Positions 33,790 through 45,517 of a stretch of DNA of 64,000 bases are shown one piece after another. The DNA is from Typha latifolia (taxonomy: Eukaryota; Streptophyta; Magnoliopsida; Poales; Typhaceae): positions 11,729,096-11,793,095 of the forward strand of contig CM034100.1 in NCBI GenBank assembly GCA_019914945.1. Direction: 5' to 3'. Below the pieces are notes generated by a model, which saw only the letters and a program-made list of their open reading frames with translations, had not been told where the DNA came from and made no database searches. Made by a program: the position numbers and the translations under genes. The first letter of the stretch is position 1. The number at the start of each line of letters is the position of its first letter.

Positions 33790-35145
33790 CCATTCCTCAA
33801 AACATGCTTCCTATGATGATAACCAGAGCCATGGTTGCACGGCAAGATGATGAAGAAGAGATTCTCCTAATAGAGGAGGGGGAAAATTTTGCAAGGACTT
33901 CCACCCGCGAAACCGCCCAATCAAATTGGAATACGGAAGAATCTAGTGTTCAAGTCATGTTGGGTCTCTTTCCGAACAAATGGCCATCAACAACCAGATG
34001 ATGGTGTAGATGATGAGGGAATTACGGGTGACAATGGAAGCCAGGGCGAACGGGAACACACCATCGACCCCATGATGTGAGTCCACTCGCATGAACCCGC
34101 CACCACCGATTTAGAATTTGCAACCACAAGAGCCACTATTGTCACCACCCTATGGGCAGAGACAAGCAAGGATGGTTCCACTAGGCCCAATTGAAGGTGA
34201 ACCCATTCGACGAGTGAACCACTATGGAGATCACCTTGGAGATCTAGATCCGTGGGCGGGGCAATACGAACTGGAACCACGTCGAGTTAATCAAAATCTA
34301 AGGAGGGATCATCCACCATTCATGGTACATCCTCCTTCGATTAGACAAGGACTTGGACATGATTCGGATCGAGACAACGGCATGTGTGGGCAAATCGTGC
34401 GTCTTGAATTCCCCAAGTTCAAAGGTGGCGATCCAATCGATTGGTTGTATAGGGCGAAGCAATTCTTCGCATACCAGGGTATGGCGGAAGAATACAAGGT
34501 GACGCTTGCAAGCTTCCACCTTAAAGATGCAGCGCTTCATTGGTTTCGAGTAGCCAATGCCAATGAGGCTATCAAAACTTGGGCTGACTTTTACACCAAT
34601 ATCATGTGGTGATTTGGAGCATCAGGGTATGAATACTTCGATGCTCTCCTCTCTAAGACGGTGCAAAAGACCTCGGTTCGGGCATATTAAGAAGAATTTG
34701 AGAGGATAAGCAGCTGATACCAACCCCCTTGGATGGATCAGCAACTTCGTTGCACCTTCATCTCCGAGTTATGGGGAGACATACAAGCCGACGTGAGAGC
34801 TTTAAGGCCTAAAACTTTAAAAGCGGCCTTCAAAGATGCGGTGCTCATGGAAGACAAACATCGAGCCATGAAGTTACATCTGAAATAGAACTGGACGAGC
34901 CAAGGAAGTTGCAATCCAGCTTAACCAATCATAGTGGCAGGAAATGTTATCGGTGTACCAAGGACTGCTACTGCAATTGTGCCTCCTCGAGCACCCTTGA
35001 AGCCATCCCACGATGTGAAATACGCACCTAGAGGTCTAGGACGAGCACTCACACCTGCTCAAGTGGAGGAATGAAGAGCCAAATGCCTATACTTTTATTG
35101 CAACGAGAAATTTGTACCTGGGCATCGCTGCGCTAAACCGATTGG
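33790..35145 (+). pseudogene. Chromovirus 2 copy E gag, broken
   Basis: Segments match copy D in order: the acidic N-terminus (33800-34001), the proline-rich part and gag core (34118-34612: FPKFKGGDPIDWLY, LASFHLKDAALHWF). The frame is then broken, with FERISS and TFISEL readable past stops at 34610 and 34690. The zinc knuckle near 35090-35135 reads with its first Cys replaced (YFYCNEKFVPGHRC). It cannot be translated as one protein. Confidence 0.82.
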
Positions 35146-35149
35146 ATCG

Positions 35150-35590
35150 ATGATGCTAATCGATGGATTGGAGGAGGTTGAGGATGAGATTGCAGATGAA
35201 AATGAGGGTGTGGCTGGACATCAAGGAGGAGTAGCTGAGGAGCGACCTGTGGAGAACATGATGGCCAAGATCTCCCTCCACTCCTATTCCAGGATAGTCG
35301 CACCAAAGACTTTGCGGGTGAATGGTGTAATCAAGGCAACCATAGTGAGAATTTTGATCGACACCTGGTCCACCCACAACTTCATTGACAAGAGGCTTCT
35401 TAGGAAGATTGGGCTTGAGTCAGAACCCATGGAAGGGTTCGATGTGATGATTGGAGATAGCACCACATTGTGGAGAGATTTTATTTGTGGAGGTGTGGAG
35501 TTGAAGGTGCAAGGCCAATGCTTCATATTGGATCTTTATCCGTTGGCTTTGTGAGGTGCCGACATTGTTTTGGGGCCTCAATGGCTCTGA
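35150..35590 (+). pseudogene. Chromovirus 2 copy E protease, active site mutated
   Basis: The 134-codon open segment aligns with the copy D protease. The active site reads LIDTWSTHNFIDKRL (DTW instead of DSG/DTG) and the flap reads GDSTTL. A stop follows YPLAL. Copy D has DTR at the same place, so both type 2 copies share loss of the catalytic Gly position through different residues. Confidence 0.82.
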
Positions 35591-35626
35591 AGGCAGCATT
35601 TTTCGAGATTTATTTCTAAAGTTCTG

Positions 35627-37474
35627 TGTAACGCCCCCGCCCGGCACAAGCACGTGCACGCCCACGCGCCCACACGACACGCGTGGCACACGCGGCAAGT
35701 CAGGCGGGGCCCGTCACACACAAGATACTCTCCGTGCACATATAATCATGACATCATCAAATCAAACCTGCTAGCATATCCATGATCACATAATCTATCA
35801 CCAAATAAATCATACTATTAACCAAATAAACCTATTAACATATGAATATCCCAATCCACAATAATATACACTAGACCACTACATAATCTGACAGGACCCA
35901 CACAGGCCACAACAAACTATCAAGATACAACTAAACAATTGATACAAGAGTACGCTATGATTTGACCTGTTTCATATAAATCATCATCTAATACAAAAAA
36001 GTACAAATATCAAAATACTAGTACAACTCAATTTCTATATAAACTACCATCTATACTGTCTCGCATCTATACCTTACCTTATCTTTGCTCTAAAATATCT
36101 AATCAGGGTATCTCAAAGCGGTATCACGTACTATAATATATGTGGGGGTTTAAAAAGAAAGAAATAAAGAGAGTCATGAGCAAAAGGCTAAGTGAATAGA
36201 CCTTACCCCGAATTAGTGATGCCAAACAGAGAGTAAATCATGTACTTGATAATATGAATCAGCAAGAGCATCATGTCATGAATGAGTATATGGATATATC
36301 CTCAATAATATATATAAATAAAAAGTAGATAATATGTCATAACTGATAAAAGTATATAATCCTCGACAATGAGTAAACAGATCTCCATGTTATACTATCA
36401 TCACAACTATCTCTCAAATATGACACATGATGCATGCCGACCATGACCATGCTATAATATCAAATGCAACCATGTATGATGCATACTGTTCACTCGATAA
36501 TCAAGTAACCAAATGACAATGAAATCATATGCATTTCTCAACATCACAATCATCACCGACATCTCAGTATAATATCATCATACTAAACAACTGTGCACAG
36601 TCAACACCCGGTACCCGGTCTCAACATCATGTCCGAAGGCTCAAAGCATACTCCGCCACCCGCAAGAGTATCTCAAATGTAACCATACCCCGCCACCCGC
36701 TAGGGTATCAACATCCATCCAGACCGGGCACCCACATAGTTGATAGAAACCTCGTGAGGATAACTCGCGACATATGCTCGAGCGAACGGCATGTGTTTGA
36801 ATGTCTGCTGCGCACACAGATTAACGACCTTAGACGTAAGGCCAATAGGATCGCGACTATGTCGAGCGATCAATCATCTCTAGGCGCGCCCTAACCCTTG
36901 CGCCTACTCGGGTATCCTCACGCTTTCTATCAACTATCCTATCAATCACATTTCATGTTTTCCTTTTAAATGACAGATCATATGCATATATCCAGTACGA
37001 TAATAAGTCAAGCATAACAGGAATTTAGGTGGAATAGGAATCAAGATAAAATGATGTAATGTTGTCTCCACTTGTATTGTCAACACATGCATACTCATGC
37101 TAATCTATTACATGCATATTCATGCTACAGATCAACTCGGTATACAATCATAACAGTAGAATCATCTTCAATCATCTCTATATATATCACCAATGTACTC
37201 ATATTCCAGATCAGTATAATCAAATGCATGATAAAATATGCTCGAATGTAATCATCTCTAGATAAAATCATATAATCATGCTGGAGGCCAAACAAGAGAG
37301 AAGAGAGGTGGTGGGGGGCGGGTTTGGTGGCGGTCGTTTGGGGCCCGCAGCAGCCAATTAGCGCAGGCAGATGGCTGCGGCCACACTAGGGGGTGCGTGG
37401 GACCCCCACATTATGCCCAGTTGCATGGACACGAGGCCGACCGCATTTTTTATTTTAAAGGATAGTTTGTTATA
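35627..37474 (-). repeat. Del/Tekay-like 3' LTR, internally deleted
   Basis: Sequence tracks the unit at 52465 up to about 37290 and then jumps to the last 180 bases or so, so about 1.3 kb is missing. The C/G-rich end segments and the interior with repeated CATACCCCGCCACC-type blocks (36600-36720) are shared. No ORF of note is present. Confidence 0.72.
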
Positions 37475-38112
37475 TTTTCCTTCCCCCCTTACGAAAATTT
37501 CGACCCCAAAATTTATCTCATGCTGGTATTGTAAGATAATCCACATTTCTAGTTCCATTACCTTTTAATCAAATCGACAACCGTGCAATCTCATTTTTTG
37601 TCAAATCTATAACTTATACCACCACAAATAACTCCCTTACAAAATTAAAATTTCTAGATCTAAGTCAGTCAGGTAATCATACCATGTCTATACACATCAA
37701 TAATACCACTGGTCTGCAAGAAAGAGTACATTTATTCTATTAATTGAATCATATTCTACTCCAAAATATCTCAAGCTATCCCAATTTATCACTTTTCCTG
37801 CTAACTACAACAATATACATCATAATGCCATAATCACTTATGATAATATGATACAACCTATATAAGTAAGTTATCTCCAATCTACTGAATATATACTCCG
37901 ATCTCAAACTTACTCAATGGATTATCCCTCAATACTATCACTAATACCAAGTAAAACGATAAATATAAGTTATTTCAAGAATATCTGAAAGACTTAACTC
38001 ATACTTCTCTTCCTAATAAATAATGCCACTAATCTAAACATACTCAACATCTTAACTCAAACTTAACTCATACTTCTCTTCCTAATACATAATGTCACTA
38101 ATCTAAGCATAC
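37475..38112 (-). other. Del/Tekay-like 3' internal remnant with a local duplication
   Basis: No protein motif was recognised. A block of about 54 bases beginning AACTTAACTCATACTTC appears twice (about 37988-38042 and 38057-38110) with few differences. The stretch ends against the chromovirus 2 stub. Confidence 0.55.
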
Positions 38113-39041
38113 ATTGTCGTCATTGGAAGCGCGTGTCCGAGAAACGGTGGCCCTAATACCACTCTTGGTATGATCACCCCTTAGGATAAGGTTTGATCAA
38201 TCCTATTTTCAGATGTGGGCCAGATCTGACATGGAAATTTTGAAAATGATTTCGAAAGTTATAATCATTGGATCAATGTGAAATTTTTATATATTGTAGC
38301 CCTAGAAAAGAGATTTCCAATCAATTAAATTTTAGGAAAATCGGATGGCGGGATCTCGAGATATCGTTAGATAAGTAGACAAACATCGGGGAGTCCGTCA
38401 ATGGATCCGTGGATGGAGGCACGAGATCCTAGGTGGATTATGGTGATGGTAGGCCGATGGTAATGGGGTGACACCAGTAAGTGGTGGTGGAAAGATTATG
38501 GATGATGGAAGGGTCAGGGCAAGGGTAAATAGATTTGAAGAAGGGGGAGGAGTGGCCGCCCGTAAGGGACTATGGTGAGTGGCCGGTCGAGGGAGGCTAG
38601 AAGCGGCAAAGCCGCGGAATGAGAGAACGAGAGAGAAGAAGAGGAAGAAGATTAGGGCAAAACTCAATCCATTCAATAAATATTCCTTGGTTGCCATCCA
38701 TATCTTTAAAGGCTAACCAAACAATTCAAAAATGACAATTAGTAACCATAGAAATAGTGGATTTTTGCTAACCACGTTTGAACCACAAAATACGTTATCT
38801 GTCGATTGAACCTGATGCGTTTGAACGCGCCCGATCGCATTTGAACACACATTTCACGTTCTCTATTTTAATGAACCTAATACTGGTGTTCGCAAGTGCG
38901 TTCGAACGCACCCACCCGCGTTTGAACGCAACCTACATAAAACTTATTTTTCTCTAGAATAAAACACTAAAATAAGAATAAAAGACACCCCTAAAGTGTA
39001 TCCATGTTCGAGACGACATTAGTGAAGTCTGAATCGTTTCA
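38113..39041 (-). mobile_element. Chromovirus 2 5' LTR with short internal stub (H)
   Basis: 38171-39041 is a type 2 LTR on the minus strand (TGATCACCCC ... TCGTTTCA). 38113-38170 is the primer-site and gag-start region read leftward (degenerate CTAATACCACTC, then GTGTCCGAGAAACGG as in copy D). The body beyond is gone. On the right it abuts integrase sequence of copy I, flank GCATA. A palindrome module is at 38775-38935. Confidence 0.82.
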
Positions 39042-39450
39042 GCATACTTGCTTAAACTATCAACTGCCAGTAAAATTATTGAGAAGCCACGTACTAGCGG
39101 AAAACCTTCTATGAAATCCATTGAAATGTCTTACTAAACACAATTTGGTATCGGTAGAGGCTGAAGTAATCCGACCAATTTCAATGTGGTTGTCTTCGCC
39201 CTTTGACAGACTTCATAAGCATGAACAAAAATCCTCATGTCTCTCCTTAGTCTTGGCCACGTGCAGCTCTATGATAGCCTCCAATAAGTCCTCAAAACAC
39301 CCTCATGACCGGCCTCCGGAATTTGGTGGAAGTGCCCCAACAATTTCTACCGTAACCCGTCATTCGCGGGCACCTAAATGTACTCATAGTCCAGCAGCAA
39401 ACTACCTCGGTTTTCTAACTTCGGATGGAGCTCCGAATCATCCAACACTC
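39042..39450 (-). pseudogene. Chromovirus 1 copy I integrase fragment
   Basis: Similar to the integrase N-terminal and linker region of copy L (about 51020-51420), including the segment for RGYS and the RNase H-integrase linker ending in the GAPNHP area. No continuous frame remains. Confidence 0.75.
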
Positions 39451-39619
39451 ATTTGAGGCTCATCTCATGCTGGTCCTAACTAAAGAAGATATGCCCAATC
39501 ACTCGCACATGGCAGCCCCACCATCGGCTGCATCGCTAGAATCAGTAGAGACTGAATGCCATCAAGCCACACCTCTTTGTTTCCTTGCTGAAATATCATC
39601 GACATACTCCAAAAATAAA

Positions 39620-40294
39620 ATGTGATGGGTCCCATGCTCTACAACAACTGAGTGCCAAGGACAATGTCCGCTCTTCGTAGTGGCAACGGATACAAGTCCA
39701 TAGTGAAGTCGTGTCCTTGGACCGGTATACCGACCTGACAGCACAAGTTCTCCGCCCGAAGCTTCATGCCATCTCCAATAACAACCTCAAATCCAACGGT
39801 CGGTTTAGCGTCCAAGCCCATCTTCCTCACCAACCTCTCATCTAGAAAATTGTGTGTACTCCCAGAATCAATAAGGATGTGCACTCAATGCTTTCTAACG
39901 AGTCCATCAATCTGCAATGTCCTCGATGCAGAAGTACCTGGATATGCATGCATCAATATTTTAGCTTGGATATCTTCCTTCTCGCCCTCCTCCATGTCCT
40001 CCCCATGGACCTCCTCTGCATACTCTCCAACACCAACAAACTCATCATCCCCCTCGAGATCGTCAATGAGCATCACACTCCCGATCTGGTTGGAACACCA
40101 ATGATAGGGGGTGAAATATTCATTGCATCAAAAGAAAAGCCCCTTCGCCCTTCGCACCTCCACATTGGCAGGTGTGAGAGTTCAAATGGGGTGTCTTGTG
40201 CCTCCTCTAATATCGGAAGATGGTCTTAAAGGTGGTCGTGCCCCTATACTGGCAACCGCTGCCTTTGAACCCACAAAATTTCTAGCCGGTATTC
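39620..40294 (-). pseudogene. Chromovirus 1 copy I protease and gag C-terminus
   Basis: The protease at 39639-39900 keeps the catalytic motif ILIDSGSTHNFLDERL, the only DSG among the type 1 copies here, with a GDGMKL flap and DIVLGTQ. To the right are the acidic linker (DDEFVGVGE) and a degraded zinc-knuckle region. Gag then continues to 40294, next to the Copia-C target site. Frames are broken by stops. Confidence 0.82.
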
Positions 40295-40299
40295 TCAGC

Positions 40300-41274
40300 T
40301 ATTAGGTTTTTAATTATTGGCAATTGTGTACAAAATATGCTAAGTGTATTTTTACATGTATATGAGCTTTATACAAGTCTAGAATATCTCTGGTTTGAAG
40401 AATTGCAAAATTATTAGAGAAAAGCTGTTGAGTTCACACCGCGTTCACAAATGTGTTCGAACGCGGGTACTGCGTTCACACAGACCGAGAGCTGCGTTCA
40501 CAAACGCGTTCGAACGTGGGTACTTGCGTTCACACAGACCGAGAGCTGCGTTCACAAATGTGTTCGAACGCGGGTACTGCATTCACACAGACCGACAGCT
40601 GCGTTCACAAATGCGTTCGAACGCAACCTGAAGAATTCAAGTTGTCGCATTTGAACGCACTCGGGCCCGTTCGAACGCACCTGAGATCAAGTTATGCCGT
40701 TCGAATGCACCTAGGCCAGTTCGAACGCACCAACAAAGTTTGATAAAATTTGGACTTTCGTGAGTACGGATAAGACTTGGATTTGGCTCTATCTTGGAGA
40801 TCATATATAAGAATTGTGATGCCCTATCTCTAGGGTGGTTGAAGAAGCATTATTGAAGGAGACTTCTTGAGGCTACATCGGTTCTTCAACTAACAAGGTT
40901 CCACTCATCTACAAAACTTAATCTTTCATCTTAAGGGCTATCTAGACGAAAGATCAATCTCGAAGGTTACTGAGGTTGGACTTCAATCACTAGAAGCAGT
41001 GAATCGTGGGTTCTAGCGAGCAAGACTGAGAGGAATAAAGTCGTTTGGATCGACGGGTTATTTTGTGAGTTAGTCTTGTAACTGCTACTATTCTAGTGAT
41101 TGGTTTTGATCCGAGTTTGGATCCATGGTGTTTTCTCATTTGGGTTTTTCCACGTTAAAATCTAGGCGTTCATCTCTGCTTTCGTTTTGAATATTTCTAC
41201 GGACTTTTACTTAAGCGAATGAATGATATCATTGCCTAGTATTTAGATACATACTTTTGTCTAGGGGTTTTTCA
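40300..41274 (+). repeat. Copia-C 5' LTR
   Basis: 975 bp, starting TATTAGGTTTTT (TG changed to TA) and ending GGTTTTTCA. Palindrome module 40438-40735 with three 54-bp units; TATA CATATATAAG at 40802-40811. Only TTGGTATC of the primer site follows before a deletion that uses the shared ATC. Confidence 0.93.
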
Positions 41275-41650
41275 ATTGGTATCAATCTACAAATATTTGA
41301 GTCCAGTCTTTCAAAACCGAGGAAGTCCAAAGGGATTGCTCTATCCACAGTTGAAGAAATTATAGAGGAGTCTGATGATGAAGGTGATTTAGATGTTGAG
41401 ATGTTGGCCATGTTCATCAAAAAGTTTAATAAATTATTTTCGAAGCCAAACAAATTGAAAGCTGAAAAACTTGAGAAAAGAAAAGCCTTTGTAAAAAAGA
41501 AGAATACTGCGAGTTTGAATATAGGTGTGAGCAACAACAGTGTCAAACAGAAAAATAAGAATTCTAAGAATAAAGTTTGATGTTTTGAATGTTCTGGTTT
41601 TGGACATATAGCACAAAAATGCCCTAATCGCCTTAAGAAGAAGAATGAAA
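41275..41650 (+). pseudogene. Copia-C gag remnant
   Basis: This begins in mid-gag (LQIFESSLSKPRKSKG). It continues through the acidic and Lys-rich segments to the knuckle CFECSGFGHIAQKC, which is complete apart from a stop just before it (about 41578). The sequence then jumps from the Lys-rich tail directly into integrase (AAGAAG to AATGAAAAATC). Confidence 0.85.
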
Positions 41651-42252
41651 AATCTACAACCCTAGTTAGAATTCGTTCTAATCATGGTAGAGAATTTGAA
41701 AATGAAAATTTTTCTATATTTTGCGATTCTCTTGGTATTCAACATGAGTTTTCAGCTCCTATAACTCCACAACAGAACAGGATTGTTGAACGAAAGAACC
41801 GAGTTGTGCAGCAAATGGCTAGGGTTATGCTTCACGCTAAACAGGTTACTCAAAGGTTCTGGGCGGAGGCAGTCAATACAGCGGTACATGTGATAAATCG
41901 TGTTTATCTAAGACCAGGTACAAAAATGACTGCATATGTAATATGGAAAGGTAGGAAACCTAGTGTTAAATATTTTCGAGTTTTTGGTAGTAAATGTTAT
42001 ATCTTGCGTGATCAAGAATATTTGACTAAATTTGACACTAGAAGTAACGAAGGCATCTTCTTGGGGTATTCGAATAATAGTAGAGCCTACAGAGTATTTA
42101 ATCTTGACACTTCTACTATTATGGAATCTGCTAATGTTATGATAGATTAATCCACGACTGATTTAACTGAAGCTACTCCTATTTCTATTTCTGCAAATAC
42201 ATATGACGAAGAAATAGGAAAGGAGCTTGATCTGGAAATTGAGAATCAGGAC
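41640..42252 (+). pseudogene. Copia-C integrase, C-terminal two thirds
   Basis: It starts after the first catalytic Asp. The second Asp is changed (SNHGREF where Copia-B has SDHGREF), while the Glu in RIVERKNRV is present. The C-terminal FRVFGSKCYILRD and GIFLGYSNNSRAYRVF blocks are intact. A stop at 42148-42150 interrupts the linker to RT. Confidence 0.86.
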
Positions 42253-43905
42253 GTGGACAAAGTTGACATTAACAAAGATGACTGCAATGTACCGGAACCA
42301 TCTGCCAGAGTGAAATCAAATCATCCACTGTCACAAGTGATCGAAGACGTGAATGAACCAATTAAGACAAGACGACAAATCCAAAGTGAGGTATCATTTA
42401 CTTGTTATACATCTTCTTTTGAACCTAAAAATGTGAAAGAAGCATTGTTAGACGATTCTTGGGTTAATGCTATGCATGAGGAATTCGAGCAATTTTCTAG
42501 GAATGATATTTGGTATTTAGTTCCTAGACCTAACAATGTGAACGTCATTGGAACAAAATTGATTTACAAGAATAAAAGTGATGAACATAGCAATATAGTT
42601 CGAAATAAAGCTAGACTCGTAGCACAAGGATATACTCAGGTTGAGGGTATAGATTTTGATGAGATATTTGCTCTTGTTGCTAGATTAGAATCTATTCGTA
42701 TACTGCTTGCTATTGCTTGTCACTTAAAATTTAAATTGCTTCAAATGGATGTTAAAAGTTCTTTCATGAATGGTACTGTGAATGAAGATGCTTATGTGGA
42801 ACAACCGAAAGGGTTCGAAGATTAAAAATTTCCTTCTCATGTGTTTAAACTAAAAAAGGCCCTCTACGGGCTAAAATAATCTCCAAGAGCTTGGTATGAG
42901 AAGTTGACCACTTTTTTAGTGTATGCAAGGTTCACTCGAGGAGGAGTGGACAAGACATTGTTCATTAGACGGTCGAACAAGAGTTTAGTTGTAGCATAAA
43001 TATATGTGGATGACATTGTCTTCGGGGCAACGAGTCAATCATTAGCTAAGGAGTTTGCAGATCTTATGCATAGTCATTTTGAGATGAGCATGATGGGTGA
43101 GTTAAAGTTCTTTTTGGGACTTCAAATTACTAAATTGGAAAGAGGGATATTTATCGTTCAAACCAAGAATGCTAAGGATCTGGTGACTAAATTCGGTTTA
43201 GAAAATGCAAAACATGCTATAACTCCTATGAGTACAACTACCAAACTAGGTAAGGATATTTTAGGAAAAAGTGTTCATCAGACACTATATAGGAGCATGA
43301 TTGGTAGTCTTTTGTACTTAACTGCTAGTAGACCAGACATTGCATTTAGTGTCGGTGTATGTGCTAGGTTTCAGTCTAAAGCTAAGGAGACACATTTGTT
43401 TGTTATGAAACGTATTATAAAATATGTCGGTGGCACAGTTAACTTAGGTATCTGGTTTATGTATGACTCGGGAGCTATTATATCTGGATACACGGATTCT
43501 GATTGGGCAGGTTCATGTGATGATAGAAAAAGTACCACAGGTGGATGTGTTTATATTGGAAACAGTCTGGTTGCTTGGCACAGTAAGAAACAAAACTCGA
43601 TATCTTTATTTATTGCGGAGGCCGAGTACATTGCAGTGGGAAATTGTTGTTCTCAGTTACTATGGATGAAATAGATGGTCAAAGATTACGGCATTGAACA
43701 TGATACTATGGTGCTTTATTGTGACAACATGAGTGCTATTAATATATCAAAAAATCCTGTTCAACACTCGCGTACAAAACATATTGATATCCGACATCAT
43801 TTTATATGCGAGTTAGTAGAAGACAAAACAATAGCACTAGAACATGTTGAGACAGAGAAACAGTTGGGTGATTTATTTACAAAACCTTTGGATTTATAGA
43901 GATTT
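42253..43905 (+). pseudogene. Copia-C reverse transcriptase-RNase H with nonsense codons
   Basis: This aligns throughout with Copia-B. Catalytic YVDDIVFGA is intact, as are SDWAGSCDDRKSTTGG and the RNase H end NPVQHSRTKHIDIRHHF, which Copia-B has frameshifted. Stops replace Gln after GFED (42823-42825), after VVA (42998-43000) and after LLWMK (43672-43674), identical to Copia-B. A further stop lies in LKQAP and another near the end (DL then TAG). Confidence 0.9.
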
Positions 43906-44960
43906 GAGTATCTTTGTACTTCTTTAGGGATTTGTGCTTTGGATTGATTTTTTTTTGTTCGATTTGCGTGTTTTGGTTTGCGTGTTTTTTTTAATTATTT
44001 CTTTTCATTTATTTTTAGGTTTTCTTTTACTCTGAAATTTTCTCTTTGGTTTTAGTTTCAGATTTGTCGAGAGTTTTTGTCATGAAAAAAAATAAAAAAA
44101 ATTGATACACTCCTAGATTCAATAATATACTCTTGACATAAAAATTTGATTTTTTTTTATTATGAGTTATGATAGTCAATTTTGTCATCTTGCAGTATAT
44201 TGTATAATTTCTGATTTGTTCACTCTCTCAACTTCTATGATAATTAAACTAAATTTAATGCACTCATAACGTGTGTATATTCTTGAGTGAGCATGACATC
44301 ATGAAATTTTTTTTAAATAGCTCACTATTGACGTTGATTTGCACAGTTTGACCTCATGTTTAGTCATCACAAATATGTTCATAAAAGATCAATGAAAAGG
44401 GCTACAATGAGTTTGTGTGAAAGCCATCTTGTTTAGAGTCCAGTTTGACTCAGTACATTGCTTGCGAATTAAATAATTTTTTTTGATGTTTGTGAATATC
44501 TTCTTACACATTGTTTGATATGTACTACAAAAAAAGGGCTACCTACTCATGTGTGAAAGCCATCATTGCACCTATATAGTTTATATATAAAAAATAATAA
44601 TACAGGAAAATTTTCCAGTTCGGTTATGGAGAATAAGTCGAAAAGTGCAAATTTAAATACTAAGTCGGTTTGACTACTGTGTTGTATCATTGTTTATATA
44701 GGAAAGTTTATTTAAGAAGAATGTTTCATGTTATCTATGCTCACCTTGCATATGTATATTGTTATGATCAATCAAGATTAATTTAATTTTGAGTGATGCA
44801 TTAGAATTGATTATAATATGCTTTTGATGATTTGATTGATCTGTGTATGACTTATTTTATTCTATTGTCATATTCTATGTCTTGAATCTATTTTGAATTT
44901 TTAGAGGTGCATCTCCAAAAAGATTTTTTGATTTTTTCTTAGATTTTTTACTTAAAAAAA
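43906..44960 (+). other. Copia-C 3' noncoding segment between RNase H and the third ORF
   Basis: About 1 kb of A/T-rich sequence with no supported frame. The first 560 bases match the left end of the window (Copia-A) in reverse complement. The rest has no second copy here. Confidence 0.7.
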
Positions 44961-44965
44961 AAGGG

Positions 44966-45063
44966 GCTTTCGAACGCAAATTTTTGAGTTCAAACACAGT
45001 GACTGGCGCGTTCGAACACGCAGACTGGTGCATTCGAACGCAATCGAGAATTCTTTATATATT
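44966..45063 (+). promoter_or_regulatory. Internal promoter-like site of Copia-C
   Basis: Three TTCGAACGC-type motifs (44967-44977, around 45008-45019, 45030-45041) stand just before a TATA-like TTTATATATT (45054-45063). The layout repeats that of the LTR promoters, yet the site is internal, about 470 bp before the third ORF. A leader with an AAACCCTAG telo-box follows (45100-45108). Confidence 0.55.
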
Positions 45064-45253
45064 GCGTCCGAACCCAAAGGTTTTCATCTTCCATCTTCCA
45101 AACCCTAGAAACCCTTCATTTTCTCCCTCTCAAATCTTCAAGATCTTGGTATTTTTCATCAAATTTCTCACTACAAACCCTTTTAAAGGGTCGTTCTCCT
45201 CCGAATCTAGCATTTTTCGGCCGAATTTCTTAGTTTTTCTTCACTTTTGCGAG

Positions 45254-45516
45254 GTATGATCATCCATCAATTTTCCTATTTTTTATTCAATTAAGTCTCT
45301 TGATCTTGATTGATTTCATGCATTTTCGAGTTTTGATCACGTTAAAGTTACTATCTTGATGTTTCTTGTTTGATTGAACGTGATATCTTAGCATTTTCAA
45401 CTAGATGATGGATTTCATTTAGGACCTTCATGGTTTCTTGAATTTTTTTTATTTCTTGCTATCTTTTTGTTTGCTTTGGTCATGTATTGAATCTTGCATC
45501 TTTTTTCTTTCTCAAG
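45254..45516 (+). other. Candidate 5'UTR intron of the Copia-C third ORF
   Basis: A donor-like GAG|GTATGA at 45251-45259 and an acceptor-like T-rich TTTCTTTCTCAAG ending at 45516 would remove a 263-bp T-rich segment. Exon 2 would then begin one base before the ATG at 45518. The leader upstream is pyrimidine-rich like a plant 5'UTR. This is read from sequence only; splicing is inferred. Confidence 0.45.
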
Positions 45517-45517
45517 A

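Larger units (their letters stand above)
32884..35626 (+). mobile_element. Chromovirus type 2 copy E, truncated
   Basis: This plus-strand copy has a 5' LTR, primer site, gag and protease closely matching copy D. After the protease (about 35585) it jumps to a short piece that resembles the inner part of its own LTR (GAGATTTATTTCTAAAGTTCTG). It is then interrupted at 35627 by the Del/Tekay-like element. RT, RNase H and integrase are missing. Confidence 0.85.
35627..38112 (-). mobile_element. Del/Tekay-like Gypsy 3' end (LTR plus 3' internal stub)
   Basis: The left unit 35627-37474 begins TGTAACGCCCC and ends TTGTTATA, matching both ends of the 3.3 kb unit at 52465-55773. Directly right of it the minus strand reads a purine tract AAGGGGGGAAGG preceded by a TTTTCGT block, the usual end of Del/Tekay pol. 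This makes it a 3' LTR followed leftward-reading by its body. The body (37475-38112) is short, has no recognisable domain and stops at the chromovirus 2 stub. The left flank is TTCTG (35622-35626). Confidence 0.72.

Noticed and set aside
36529..36894. 121-codon plus-strand frame in the Del/Tekay-like LTR (and 53604-53843)
   Set aside because: It has no motif, is not conserved as a frame between the two LTR copies, and lies within noncoding LTR sequence.
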